This document shows positions 18,964-27,098 of a stretch of DNA of 64,000 nucleotides, piece after piece. The first letter of the stretch is position 1, and each line of letters starts with the position of its first letter. The DNA is from Paraburkholderia sp. BL9I2N2 (GTDB lineage Bacteria > Pseudomonadota > Gammaproteobacteria > Burkholderiales > Burkholderiaceae): the NCBI RefSeq assembly GCF_004339745.1, contig NZ_SMGP01000003.1:1098997-1162996 (forward strand), in the 5' to 3' direction. Made by a program: the position numbers and the translations under genes. The notes below the pieces were generated by a model, which was not told the origin of the DNA, searched no databases, and was given only the letters and a program-made list of their open reading frames with translations.

Positions 18964-19281
18964 TGTTCTGAAGCTGGCCTCGCCTTGTCGAAGATGCCCC
19001 AGGGTCAGGAATTCGACAAACGCTATGTGGCACGTTTCGGGACGACGATAGATGCCTATGCGCCATTTACCTACGACGCCGTCTACGTGATCTACGACGC
19101 CATGAAGCGCGCGAATTCGGCCGAGCGGGCGAAAATTCTCGCGCCGATGCCCTCCACCAGCTATGAAGGCGTAATTGGACGCATCGCGTCCGACCCGCAT
19201 GGCGACCTCCGCGACGCCGCGATCACGATCTATCAGTTCAAGGACCGAAAGAAAACCGTGATGGATGTCGTTCGGATGTGA
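18964..19281 (+). pseudogene. Remnant: C-terminal part of a LivK-type branched-chain amino acid binding protein
   Basis: About 100 codons ending in TGA read KMPQGQEFDKRYVARFG, IDAYAPFTYDAVYVIYDAMK, SYEGVIGRIASDPHGDLRD and YQFKDRKKTVMDVVRM. This is the C-terminal lobe of periplasmic binding proteins of the HAAT (LivJ/K) family. The N-terminal two thirds and signal peptide are absent, and the fragment abuts the dehydrogenase remnant on the opposite strand, so a deletion joined two decayed genes here. Confidence 0.88.
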
Positions 19282-19787
19282 TTGCGGCGTAGTGGCTGCA
19301 AACTGAAGCTACAAGTCGATCATCAGTTCGTCCGATGTCGCTCGTAACGCAAGGATCATCAGGGATTTTCCAGACGACTGCTCGTGGCTGTTCGAGGCGT
19401 ATTCACGGTGCTCGCTTTCGCCGGATAATGCCTCGACCTCGCAACGACGGCACAGCGCTTCCCGTCAAGAAACGGCGGGCAGACGGCGAAGGCGAATGCG
19501 AACGCACAACCGATGGCAGTCCCGGATGACGATCCGAATCATACAAGCGACACGAGAACGGCCATTGTCTGAGTTGCAGGTGACACTCGAACATCCGTAA
19601 CTGGCCCCGGTGCCGCCTCATGCACTGGACGTTCGCGGCCGCTTCCGGCGCCGAAATCCCTACGAACCGACGCCCGTGTCATTCCGGCTTGCAGCAGTGA
19701 CACCCGCCTGGCAAACGACCAGAGACATCCGGTTCAGTCTATCGAGGTCGCACCTCGACAAACTGAACCGCGATTGCACGTTCGTCG
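19282..19787. other. Intergenic stretch with a strong hairpin
   Basis: About 500 bases without a gene I can support. Short frames on both strands lack starts and family resemblance. The only structure is the dyad described separately at 19730-19770, close to the stop of the DUF1254 gene. Confidence 0.5.
19730..19770. repeat. Two-tier inverted repeat (hairpin)
   Basis: The outer arms CGGTTCAGT and ACTGAACCG pair over nine bases. Inside them, after a small asymmetric bulge, TCGAGGT and ACCTCGA pair over seven bases around a three-base loop. It lies 18 bases beyond the stop of the minus-strand DUF1254 gene and could serve as its terminator or as an mRNA-stabilising end; no clear T run follows. 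Confidence 0.7.
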
Positions 19788-21164
19788 TTATTTCACGTTC
19801 ACGATCGGTGCCGGAAACCACTGACCTTGCTGGACCTCGTCTTTCGGCACATAAGTACGGAAGTTCAATGAGAATCCCTTCCCATCCGGCGTAGGCAGCC
19901 AGTTGTCTTGCGGAACATTTTTCGGTCGAACGGGTGCGAGCCAGATACTCGTGCTTCCATCCGAATTTGCCTTCAGATGCGATACATTGTTCAGGTTATA
20001 CCGATGCAGCGCGTTGGGCACCACGCGATAATCCGGCACGCTATACAACGTGACGGACCAGAATCCATTGACATGTGCATCCGGCCTTTCACCCTTCGGG
20101 AAACGGATCTCGTAGGTCTTGCTACCGTCGAGGGGATGGTTATTGCTATCGTTTAGGCCGACAAAGTAGATTGCTTCACTGATGACATTGGCCCACAGGC
20201 CACCGTAGTTGACGATGTCACGTGCCACGTAATCATTGCCGAACTTGCCCGCGACATAAGTGACCGACCAGCCGCCCTTCTGCGTCCCAAAGCCTTTGGC
20301 ATGCTGCAAGAAGCCCGGAACCGCCTTTGCCTTGACGACCTCGTTCACCCGCTTGCGTGCCGCGTCATTGCTCTTCGCATAGTTAGCGACGTTGATTGCC
20401 GATGCCTGAAATTCGGCGGCCTTCGGCATGGCGTCAGGATACGTGGCCAGTGCTTCGCTCACGTGATCGAAGATCTCGGCTCCAATGGGCGCGGCCGGCG
20501 TGAAGGACGGCACGGGAAAAGGCGCGTCGATCTTTGTGTCCGGCGACGCAACGACAGTGAACTGATGTTGCAACTTCACGGCCGTTTCCGGCGAGCCTTT
20601 GAGTTCCACTCGCGCCAGCAATTTGGCCTTCGCCGACGGCAATTCGATCTTGACCGCATCAGCCGGCACCGGCGGATTGGTACCCTTGATCACGAGCGCA
20701 AACTTGCCATACGGGTGATCGGGATTTGTGCGCTCATTGATGTTGGTAATGACTTCGCCCCACCCGTCAAGCAACTGCGCCGTGTAGTAGCGGCCCGTCA
20801 CTTTGGGCACGTTCAGGATGACTGCGTGATCCGGATCCGCCGCCAGCCAGGCTTCCAGATAAGCCACGTCGAGATTCGGATTGACAAACTGGGCCGAGCC
20901 AAGCGGATTGTATTTAATTTTGTTGTAACCCGCCTTCTCGACGTTGATGTCGTAATTCTCCTGCTGCAACACCAGATAGCGCCCATACAGATAATTCCAT
21001 GCGGCCACGATCTGTTCATCAGTCGGGGCGCTCGCATTCGCAGTCGTGCTTGCGGCCGGTGCCTGACTTCTACCCGGCGAGCTGCAGGCCGCCACGCCCA
21101 TGCCAATCAAACCTGCTGCAATTACGGAGAACGTCAATCTCGTCGCATTGGTAGTGCTTAGCAT
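19788..21164 (-). CDS. DUF1254/DUF1214 predicted lipoprotein (copy 3)
   Basis: A 458-residue protein with a lipoprotein signal ending GVAAC near residue 27, then a Ser/Ala/Thr-rich linker. The DUF1254 motifs are NPNLDVAYLEAW, GRYYTAQLLDGWGEV and NINERTNPDHPYGKF; the C-terminal half has NGFWSVTLYSVPDYR and PKNVPQDNWLPTPDGKG. It is clearly related to copies 1 and 2 but less close to them than they are to each other. It is divergent from the fourth member at 21507 across 342 AT-rich bases, suggesting a shared regulatory region. Function unknown. Confidence 0.9.
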   Translation of the reverse strand: MLSTTNATRLTFSVIAAGLIGMGVAACSSPGRSQAPAASTTANASAPTDEQIVAAWNYLYGRYLVLQQENYDINVEKAGYNKIKYNPLGSAQFVNPNLDVAYLEAWLAADPDHAVILNVPKVTGRYYTAQLLDGWGEVITNINERTNPDHPYGKFALVIKGTNPPVPADAVKIELPSAKAKLLARVELKGSPETAVKLQHQFTVVASPDTKIDAPFPVPSFTPAAPIGAEIFDHVSEALATYPDAMPKAAEFQASAINVANYAKSNDAARKRVNEVVKAKAVPGFLQHAKGFGTQKGGWSVTYVAGKFGNDYVARDIVNYGGLWANVISEAIYFVGLNDSNNHPLDGSKTYEIRFPKGERPDAHVNGFWSVTLYSVPDYRVVPNALHRYNLNNVSHLKANSDGSTSIWLAPVRPKNVPQDNWLPTPDGKGFSLNFRTYVPKDEVQQGQWFPAPIVNVK

Positions 21165-21506
21165 TGAACTAGTCCTCTTCTGGATGGATGACGGAAAGCT
21201 TACATTGATTAAGAAAATCTTGATAGAGTGTCATGGCAGTGAGTGCCGATATCCAGATAACACTATGCGACTCAGCTAAATTCGCAAAAACATCAAGCTG
21301 CGGGCGGGCTCGGGATTAATTGAACGACTGTGTTCTTTGCACTGCTTTCATGATGGATAACGCAACGGTGATAAGGGGTGCCCATCGAGCTTCAGTGCTG
21401 ATCCGGCAATGCTACGAGTCCCCGTAATCCGAAGGGCGGCTTGCCGTTAGCTGCGGACATGACGACGCTTGGCCTGGCGTTCCAACATTCTCAACGAGGA
21501 GTCAAT
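21165..21506. promoter_or_regulatory. Divergent AT-rich region between two DUF1254 genes
   Basis: A 342-base non-coding space, AT-rich in 21180-21370. Near 21200 it has an imperfect dyad GATTAAGAAAATCTTGAT. It must carry promoters for both flanking genes. I could not identify a regulator-specific site. Confidence 0.45.
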
Positions 21507-22976
21507 GTGAATCTGAGGCATATGATCGTGGGCTTAGGTGTGGGCGTGGGCGTGGGCGCTTCAACGGTGTGTGTGGCGGCTGCAGCGCCGCCCTCTGTTG
21601 CGCAGTCCGCGTCCGAAATCCTTGGGACCCCCACCGGCACGGTGATGACCAAAGAGTATGTCGCTACGGTTGGCCGGTTCGCCTATCTCTGGGGCTGGGC
21701 GCTGGTGAATAACTACAACCGCTCGCTTGCCGTGAAAGACCTGCCGGAACCCGGCCGGATAGGCGGCGTGATTCCCGGTTCGCCGCACAACCAGGTTTCC
21801 ATGCTGACTGATTACATTGATTCGGCCGAGAATTTTGTCACGTGTCCCAATCAGGATACGGTGTATGGCGCGGGCTTTATGGAGCTTGACAAAACCCCCG
21901 TCATTATCCAGGTTCCGGATTTCGGCAAACGCTTTTATACCTATCAGCTCTCCGACGCGAGAACTGATTCATTCGGCGAAATCGGCACGCAATACAGAAC
22001 AAAGCCCGGGCTCCATTTACTGGTTGGCCCCGAATGGAAAGGGAACGTCCCGAAAGGGATTGTCGCGGTTCACCGTGCACCCACCAATCTCGTGGCCATA
22101 TTTCCCCGGATTTTTCAGGACGACACACCTGAAGACAAAGCAGCAATTCAACCTCTGTTAAGTCAGGTCATGGTGTATCCATTAAGCGAATACACCGGGA
22201 AGATGAAGATCAAAAACTGGAAGAGCACCCCCTCTTTCCCGCCGCCGGCTACCGACGGCAAGGGCGAAGTGAAGTGGGTCATCCCGGACAAGTTTTTCGA
22301 CGAGCTTCCTCTGGTCATGAAGATGGTACCGCCTCGGCCCGGCGAGCAAGCGCTCTACGCGACGATCCAGTCTGTGCTGGACGCTGCGGCAAAAGACCCG
22401 CAAATCAAGGCAACGTTGAACGAGACGGCGGCGGCCTCGGAGGCCGATCTGATCAGCCCGCTCTTCGAATTTCGCAACAACGGCCGACCGGTAGGCAACG
22501 GCTGGACGTCTCCGCCCAACGGGGCGCGCTGGGGTACCGACTACCTGTCGCGCACGGCATCGGCAAAGTCGAATATGTACGACAACGCGCCGCAGGAAAC
22601 CCGCTATATCTATACGGACTTTGACGCGAGCGGACAACGCCTGGCGGGGGCGAATCGCTACACGGTGACATTTCCGAAGGGACAGTTGCCTCCGGTAAAC
22701 GGATTCTGGTCATTGACGGTCTATAACAAGGAGCATCTGTTCGAGGCGAACAGATTGAACCGCTTTTCGCTCGGCACGAAGAGCAAATCACTGAAGTACA
22801 ACGACGACGGCTCGCTCACGCTCTATTTCCAGAACGACTCGCCTGGGGAAGACAAGGAATCGAACTGGGTTCCTGCGCCGAAGGACGTGTTCTCGCTGTA
22901 CATCCGCGCCTACTGGCCCAAGGCCGCCATACTGGATGGATCGTGGACGCCGCCACCGGTGGTACGCATCAACTGA
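21507..22976 (+). CDS. DUF1254/DUF1214 secreted protein (divergent fourth member)
   Basis: A 489-residue protein counted from a GTG start, chosen because GAGGAG lies six bases upstream and the residues that follow form a clean signal peptide (hydrophobic GVGVGVGAS run, cleavage after an Ala-rich stretch). It has the classical DUF1254 features: YAYLWGW-like FAYLWGWALVNNYNR, CPNQDTVYGAGFMELD and YTYQLSDARTDSFGEIG. The DUF1214 features are NGFWSLTVYN and ESNWVPAPKDVFSLYIRAYWP. Unlike the other three it has no lipobox and is of the widespread secreted type. The GC-rich GTGGGC repeats at the signal peptide encode Gly-Val. Confidence 0.9.
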   Translation: MNLRHMIVGLGVGVGVGASTVCVAAAAPPSVAQSASEILGTPTGTVMTKEYVATVGRFAYLWGWALVNNYNRSLAVKDLPEPGRIGGVIPGSPHNQVSMLTDYIDSAENFVTCPNQDTVYGAGFMELDKTPVIIQVPDFGKRFYTYQLSDARTDSFGEIGTQYRTKPGLHLLVGPEWKGNVPKGIVAVHRAPTNLVAIFPRIFQDDTPEDKAAIQPLLSQVMVYPLSEYTGKMKIKNWKSTPSFPPPATDGKGEVKWVIPDKFFDELPLVMKMVPPRPGEQALYATIQSVLDAAAKDPQIKATLNETAAASEADLISPLFEFRNNGRPVGNGWTSPPNGARWGTDYLSRTASAKSNMYDNAPQETRYIYTDFDASGQRLAGANRYTVTFPKGQLPPVNGFWSLTVYNKEHLFEANRLNRFSLGTKSKSLKYNDDGSLTLYFQNDSPGEDKESNWVPAPKDVFSLYIRAYWPKAAILDGSWTPPPVVRIN

Positions 22977-22998
22977 AGCGAGGTTCACGAGACATGGC

Positions 22999-23301
22999 TC
23001 ACATCTGATTCTGGCGCTGGCATGCTCGCAGGATCTGGTTAACCGCATATGCGGCTCTCACGTTCTGCATATTCTGTAAAACACACACGTGATACGACTT
23101 TTCGCGCGGCAAGAGCAGCGCGCCGTTTCTGTAGAGCGCTTCGCACGAGCGTCTGATCACGTTTGCCGCAATGTTGCTTTGGCTGTTCGCCAGCGATTGC
23201 AGGATGCATTGATCGTAGTCTGGATTTTCGGTGCCCAGCGCCAGCGCCGAGAGCGGCGAGGCGAGCGTGACCGAGAGAAGCAGATAGGCGAGGTTGCGCA
23301 T
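22999..23301 (-). CDS. Small secreted four-cysteine protein (VF_A0006-like)
   Basis: A 100-residue protein with a signal peptide (LAYLLLSVTLASPLSALA) and two tandem helical repeats, each bounded by cysteines: CILQSLANSQSNIAANVIRRSC-type spacing (C, 20 residues, C) and then C, 20 residues, C again in the second half. The two repeats share the pattern C-x-L-Q plus Asn-Ala-rich helix plus R-x-C, suggesting disulfide-linked helical hairpins in the periplasm. It matches my memory of the four-cysteine VF_A0006 family, whose role is unknown. It converges on the DUF1254 gene just downstream. Confidence 0.7.
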   Translation of the reverse strand: MRNLAYLLLSVTLASPLSALALGTENPDYDQCILQSLANSQSNIAANVIRRSCEALYRNGALLLPREKSYHVCVLQNMQNVRAAYAVNQILRACQRQNQM

Positions 23302-23387
23302 GATTGTGGGCAAGACGCAGGGATGACGGCGGCCAATCGTACCATGTCGCATTTTTCGATGCGAAGGGTGCAATTTAGACGACGCAA

Positions 23388-23537
23388 ATGTCGCTCTCAC
23401 TATTGAAATGCTGTGTCACCGTCATCGCTTCATCGGACAAGCGCTGTGCGATTGTCGACAATTCATGCGACAAGGCCGACTGGCCGGCACCGGCCGAACT
23501 GAACAACAAACTCGGCCCGGAGCATGAACAGACTTAG
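23388..23537 (+). CDS. Possible 49-residue small protein
   Basis: An ATG frame of 49 codons with four Cys in its first 27 residues and a charged, Pro/Ala/Asn-containing tail (DWPAPAELNNKLGPEHEQT). The codon choice looks gene-like, but there is no strong ribosome binding site and I recognise no family. It may equally be a remnant. Given mainly so that the 364-base gap is not read as empty. Confidence 0.3.
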   Translation: MSLSLLKCCVTVIASSDKRCAIVDNSCDKADWPAPAELNNKLGPEHEQT

Positions 23538-23665
23538 GCAAGTCGGCTTGGTCAAAGTTCACCACTCTGCACTATCATGGTGGACTCAAGGAGAGCGCAC
23601 ATGTCTACCTGCCAAGCCAACCCGAACGACGCTCGTTGTGCACGAATCGGGTTGTCATAACCGAC

Positions 23666-24013
23666 ATGCGAAACGGTCGATACATCAAAAGCCGGTTGCT
23701 GATCGTCGCGGCGTTCGCGTTGCCCGCGTTCGTGTTCATCAACGGCTGCAAGTCGACGACGACGACGCCTGCCGTGACCGCGCCGGGGGAGATCGCCACT
23801 GACGACGCTGCGCTCGCCGCCCGGGTGAAGCAGGCGCTCGTCGCGGACCCTGGGCTGAGATCGTTGCCGATGAGCGTCGCGACGTATCGAGGCGTCGTGC
23901 AGTTGTCAGGCTATGTGGATTCAGAGGTACAGATTCAGAAGGCGCTTGCCGTGACGCGCGGCGTGCCGGGGGTCCAATCCGTGAGCAGCGATCTGCAACT
24001 CAGGCCGAAATGA
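23666..24013 (+). CDS. BON-domain lipoprotein
   Basis: A 115-residue protein. The signal peptide ends in the lipobox FINGC with Cys28, followed by a Thr-rich linker and one BON domain (residues about 50-113, with the pattern VKQALVADPGL, VQLSGYVDSE and VPGVQSVSSDLQL). BON domains bind phospholipid and occur in osmotically induced periplasmic proteins such as OsmY and in outer-membrane lipoproteins. The start was placed at the ATG preceding the basic n-region; an upstream in-frame ATG gives an unlikely ten-residue extension. It stands alone between unrelated genes. Confidence 0.85.
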   Translation: MRNGRYIKSRLLIVAAFALPAFVFINGCKSTTTTPAVTAPGEIATDDAALAARVKQALVADPGLRSLPMSVATYRGVVQLSGYVDSEVQIQKALAVTRGVPGVQSVSSDLQLRPK

Positions 24014-24259
24014 CGCGCATTCGCCGGAACACGGCTGACGAACGAGTGCCGCAGAAGAGCGTGTCGAAGCGGAGCCTGCTTCACAATTAACAAAATTCGC
24101 GAGCGAGGTATCGATACCCGTATTGCGCGTGATCGGCAGTCCCGCCTTCGGCTTACTGCATCTGCGCGTTGGCGACCATTCCCCCGCCATTACAGTCACC
24201 GGCATCAGGGCCGAGCGTGATCGGCCCACAGCGGTCAATTCAACAATTGGGAAGCAGAC

Positions 24260-24323
24260 ATCCAACGCTCCGGTTCAGCGGCGGGCCGCGCAGCGGACCG
24301 CCCGCTGCAACCGATTGTTAGGC
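24260..24323 (-). other. attC recombination site of an integron gene cassette
   Basis: Read on the minus strand, five bases after the stop of the reductase gene: R'' box GCCTAAC, five-base spacer, L'' arm GGTTGCAGCGG, central GC-rich stretch, L' arm CCGCTGAACC, five-base spacer, R' box GTTGGAT. The L arms pair perfectly except for one extra G in L'', the expected extrahelical base of attC sites. R' fits GTTRRRY and R'' fits RYYYAAC. The site is 64 bases, within the normal short attC range. Confidence 0.88.
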
Positions 24324-25001
24324 CCACCTCACTGACGCACATAGCGCAAGTGTGTGGCAGCTGGGCCATCAAGAACCTTGTCGATGCGAAACTGCGGCCC
24401 GGGCTCGCGTAGGTTCTCGAAGAGACGCCGCCCACCGCCGAACAACACGGGTGACAAGGCGATTTCCAGCTCGTCAACAACACCCATGGTCAGGTACTGC
24501 TGGATCACATCGGCTCCACCAGCAATACGAATATCACGACTGCCTGCGGATCCCCGAGCCAGCTCAAGGGCACGCTCCGGCCCGTCATTGATGAAATAGA
24601 AGGTCGTCCCACCCGGGCGCACCCAGGGTTCGCGTTTCTCATGGGTAAGAACGTATACCGGTGTGTGAAACGGCGCCTCCTCTGGCCAGGCACGCTCGCC
24701 TTGGTCGAACATTCGCTTGCCCATAATGTTGGCACCGATGCGCTCCGTGGTGCTGCGAAGCAGGTCATTGACCGGGCCGGTCTCTCCCCCCGGTCCGAGC
24801 TTGAGGTTCTCGCGGAAGTACTGTTGATTGAGGATCCACGCCATCAGCGCACCCCACTTGGCACCCCAGCTCTTGTACTCAGGCGTGTCCCAATTCTCCA
24901 TGGTCATTCCTTCCGGTGCCATGTAGCCATCGAGGCTAAGTCCAATGTTGACGAATACTTTGCTCATGATTCTCCTCTCGCATGTTCGGATGTCGGCCTA
25001 A
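24266..25001 (-). mobile_element. Single integron gene cassette (736 bases)
   Basis: The unit runs from a GTTAGGC core site at 24996-25002, through one gene, to the attC site. In a cassette the bases following the G at the 5' junction must complement the R'' box: here TTAGGC follows the G, and R'' is GCCTAAC, an exact match. The gene has its own GAGAGGAG ribosome binding site. No integrase gene, attI or second cassette is visible. A further GTTAGCC lies inside a small dyad (CTGCCG/CGGCAG) just outside the 5' junction at 25011-25029. Confidence 0.82.
24329..24967 (-). CDS. Dihydrofolate-reductase-like (RibD C-terminal domain) protein, cassette-borne
   Basis: A 212-residue protein of the DHFR/RibD C-terminal fold: VFVNIGLSLDGYMAP at the start, IGANIMGKRMFDQGE (nucleotide phosphate loop), VYVLTHEKREPW, IRIAGGADVIQQYLTMGVVDEL and LSPVLFGGGRRLFENL. 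Proteins of this group are NADPH-dependent reductases of uncertain substrate and are not the trimethoprim-resistance enzymes DfrA or DfrB. It is the only gene of the integron cassette, with start and stop close to both cassette ends. The fold is certain; its advantage to the cell is unknown. Confidence 0.92.
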   Translation of the reverse strand: MSKVFVNIGLSLDGYMAPEGMTMENWDTPEYKSWGAKWGALMAWILNQQYFRENLKLGPGGETGPVNDLLRSTTERIGANIMGKRMFDQGERAWPEEAPFHTPVYVLTHEKREPWVRPGGTTFYFINDGPERALELARGSAGSRDIRIAGGADVIQQYLTMGVVDELEIALSPVLFGGGRRLFENLREPGPQFRIDKVLDGPAATHLRYVRQ

Positions 25002-25002
25002 C

Positions 25003-25322
25003 TTCGAGGACTGCCGGCTAACTCGGCAGCTAGAACTAGAGATATATTGAATTGGATTAGATCGCTGCGCGATTTTTGACTTCTGCCAAGTCCATCAAAT
25101 GAAATGCATAAAGCAACATATCGGAAAATAGTCTGCAAATCATCCCTATGTCCGCTTTGGAGCGATTGACTGAAGTCGCCTGGTGGCCCGGTTGCTGCCA
25201 CACTGTCTACCGACCCCATTGCGGTCACCCGACAAACCAGCCTCACCGTGACAGAAGCTTTTCCGTACGAATCAGGCGCTTCGTGTCACGGCGGGCATTC
25301 GGGCAGCACATTCCGCACTGGC
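25003..25322. other. Intergenic stretch upstream of the cassette
   Basis: About 320 bases, AT-rich in the first half (25030-25145). It carries the CTGCCG/CGGCAG dyad near the cassette junction. I see no gene and cannot recognise an attI site by sequence. Confidence 0.4.
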
Positions 25323-25826
25323 CTATTGCACTTTCTTGTCTTCGCGTTTCGCGTCCTCCATGGCCTCCGGCTCTAACTCTTCCGCGGACCGATTCAGGTG
25401 GACGAACAGCCCCCAGGAGGCAAGAAGCAAGGCTGTCGAAGCAAGCAGCCCGGCCGCATATCGAAGCTGCGATGGATCCTGGTGCAGCGCTTTGAACGTT
25501 GCCACAAGCCCTTCGATGGCAAGCGCGACGACGACAACCACCAAGAATCGCGACATGAAACGTCGTACCCGCGTCGGCGCGCTCACGTCAGCCTCCCGTA
25601 TGACCTCTTCCTCTACGATGGTCTCGGCGATCTGCAAGGCGACAACGGCCCCAGCCAGCAACCCCACGGCTTCAATGACGGATTGCGCGCTTGCCTGATC
25701 CCATTGACTCGCAAATGCAGTCGAACCGATGCGAGCAGCAATCGCAATCAACATCAGCGCCGCGCAGGCGAAGAGAGCAGCCATCAGCCCATGGACGATC
25801 GTAAAGAACCGCAAAAGGAACTTCAT
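25323..25826 (-). CDS. Four-helix integral membrane protein, unknown function
   Basis: A 167-residue protein with four predicted membrane helices, at about residues 4-30, 48-68, 90-110 and 125-148. A hydrophilic loop of conserved-looking charge (ETIVEEEVIREADVSAPTRVRR) lies between helices 2 and 3, and the tail is very acidic and lysine-rich (EELEPEAMEDAKREDKK). The ATG was placed at MKFLLRFF because the preceding in-frame residues are not membrane-like. It stands alone and divergent from the GntR gene. I recognise no named family. Confidence 0.75.
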   Translation of the reverse strand: MKFLLRFFTIVHGLMAALFACAALMLIAIAARIGSTAFASQWDQASAQSVIEAVGLLAGAVVALQIAETIVEEEVIREADVSAPTRVRRFMSRFLVVVVVALAIEGLVATFKALHQDPSQLRYAAGLLASTALLLASWGLFVHLNRSAEELEPEAMEDAKREDKKVQ

Positions 25827-25999
25827 TTCTTTTGGCTCCCTTGAATTGCAAGTAGGTGATTCGTGCCGTGTTCCATACATTCCTGAAAGTCGCGGCGACG
25901 ACGGCTGATTGTAGAAGCGGACCGGATGGGCCTGGCAATGGGGCCAAACCCGCGCTTGGCAAATTATCGTGCCGGGGCGCCAGCGCCTGGCACAGGTCT

Positions 26000-26218
26000 C
26001 GGGCCGTTCCTCGCGTGCGCCCGATACGCACCAGAGTCATCTGCCGTGCCAGTCTGGGATCAAACCAGGCGGGTGCCGGCTACGGCTACGCACTGCTGTG
26101 GGTGGCGGCCGCACCAACGTCCTGGCGATGCTGCTCCAGTCGGTGTCGGCCAAACTCGTCTCGTGACAGGACGCAATCTCGCCGAACTATGCCGCGAGCA
26201 AGCCGCGGCGCAGCCCCC
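26000..26218 (+). pseudogene. Remnant: part of an Nramp (MntH-like) metal transporter
   Basis: Three reading frames in succession spell the early part of an Nramp transporter. One reads NQAGAGYGYALLWVA, the next NVLAMLLQSVSAKLV and the third VTGRNLAELCREQ, matching the order of helix 2, helix 3 and the loop that follows in MntH. Upstream, GLGPFL resembles the first helix. At least two frameshifts and the loss of the rest of the gene make it a fossil. It occupies the leader region of the phosphonate regulator gene. Confidence 0.78.
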
Positions 26219-26281
26219 TTGCAGGCCGTCACGCCGACATCTTCGAAGATGAACGCGTCAGTAGAAAATTGTCGTCAGATG

Positions 26282-26300
26282 GTTGTTGACAATAAACAAC
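26282..26300. promoter_or_regulatory. Candidate operator of the phosphonate GntR regulator (site 1)
   Basis: GTTGTTGACAATAAACAAC is a dyad with GTTGTT and AACAAC arms around a seven-base centre, 66 bases upstream of the regulator start. The same GTTGTTGACAAT occurs in the divergent promoter of the transport and phnA genes at 33861. GntR proteins bind such dyads and often regulate themselves. Confidence 0.65.
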
Positions 26301-26365
26301 TTGCCACGCTATGTTCAGGAGACTCGAGTTATGCCCCTCCATTTACCGTTGCCAACCGCTCATCA

Positions 26366-27079
26366 ATGACCACGCCAACTCCAACCAGCGCGATTGACTT
26401 GCTGCAGCGGCACTCCCTTGCCACGCTAGTCCAGGAAACACTTGAACGCGGCATCGTCTCTGGCGAATTCGCCCCGGGGGAGAAATTGAACGAAGTCGAA
26501 GTTTCCGCCCGGCTAAACGTGTCTCGCGGACCATTGCGCGAAGCGTTTCGTGCGCTGGAACAGGCGGGCTTGCTAAAAACCGAAAAGAACCGCGGTGTCA
26601 CGGTGCGCGCGCTGTCGCTGCGCGAGGCGGAAGAAATCTACCAGGTCCGCGCGATGTTGGACGAGTCGGTTGCCCGCTCGTTGGCCGAACGGATGACGCC
26701 CGAAACGCTTGCAACGCTCAAACGCATCATTGCTTCGATGAAGACGGCCAAGAAAGATCACGACCTCACCTTGTACACGACATTAAATGTCCAGTTGCAT
26801 GACGCGATGGTGTCGGGTGTCGGCAACCAGCATCTGATCGAAACGTACCGGCATCTCGTCCGCCAATTGGGTCTGCTGCGTCAGGCCGCCATCGAATCGG
26901 AAAAGAGCGCGCTGGCTACGTCGGTCGCGGAACACGAGAAAATCGTCAACGCGCTCGCTAAAGGCGATGCGGAACGCGCGGTCGCCCTTGTGCGCGAACA
27001 CGTTGCCCACGGCCTCGCCAGAATGCGGCGTGCCCACGAACGGTGGGCCGCATCCGTGGACGGGGCAGCCAAAAGTTGA
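26366..27079 (+). CDS. GntR-family (FCD) regulator of phosphonate utilisation
   Basis: A 237-residue regulator with an N-terminal winged helix (residues about 15-80, with EKLNEVEVSARLNVSRGPLREAF, then LEQAGLLKTEKNRGVTV) and a C-terminal FCD ligand-binding domain of six helices. FCD proteins sense small carboxylates or related metabolites. It converges on the FAD oxidoreductase gene (19 bases between stops) at the edge of the AEP locus and matches the regulators usually found with phnW-phnA-phnY sets. A long upstream in-frame extension exists only because it runs through the Nramp remnant and is rejected. Confidence 0.92.
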   Translation: MTTPTPTSAIDLLQRHSLATLVQETLERGIVSGEFAPGEKLNEVEVSARLNVSRGPLREAFRALEQAGLLKTEKNRGVTVRALSLREAEEIYQVRAMLDESVARSLAERMTPETLATLKRIIASMKTAKKDHDLTLYTTLNVQLHDAMVSGVGNQHLIETYRHLVRQLGLLRQAAIESEKSALATSVAEHEKIVNALAKGDAERAVALVREHVAHGLARMRRAHERWAASVDGAAKS

Positions 27080-27098
27080 AACAGACTGAAGGGCTGCG

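Noticed and set aside
24329..24967. Trimethoprim-resistance dihydrofolate reductase
   Set aside because: The protein belongs to the RibD C-terminal-like reductase group and lacks the length and motifs of DfrA or DfrB enzymes.
25011..25029. Dyad CTGCCG/CGGCAG as a terminator or attI site
   Set aside because: It has a six-base stem without a T run, and I cannot match it to any attI I know; it is only mentioned with the cassette.
25856..26365. Long N-terminal extension of the GntR regulator frame
   Set aside because: The extension runs through a frameshifted Nramp remnant and across the candidate operator; the GntR fold begins just after the ATG at 26366.
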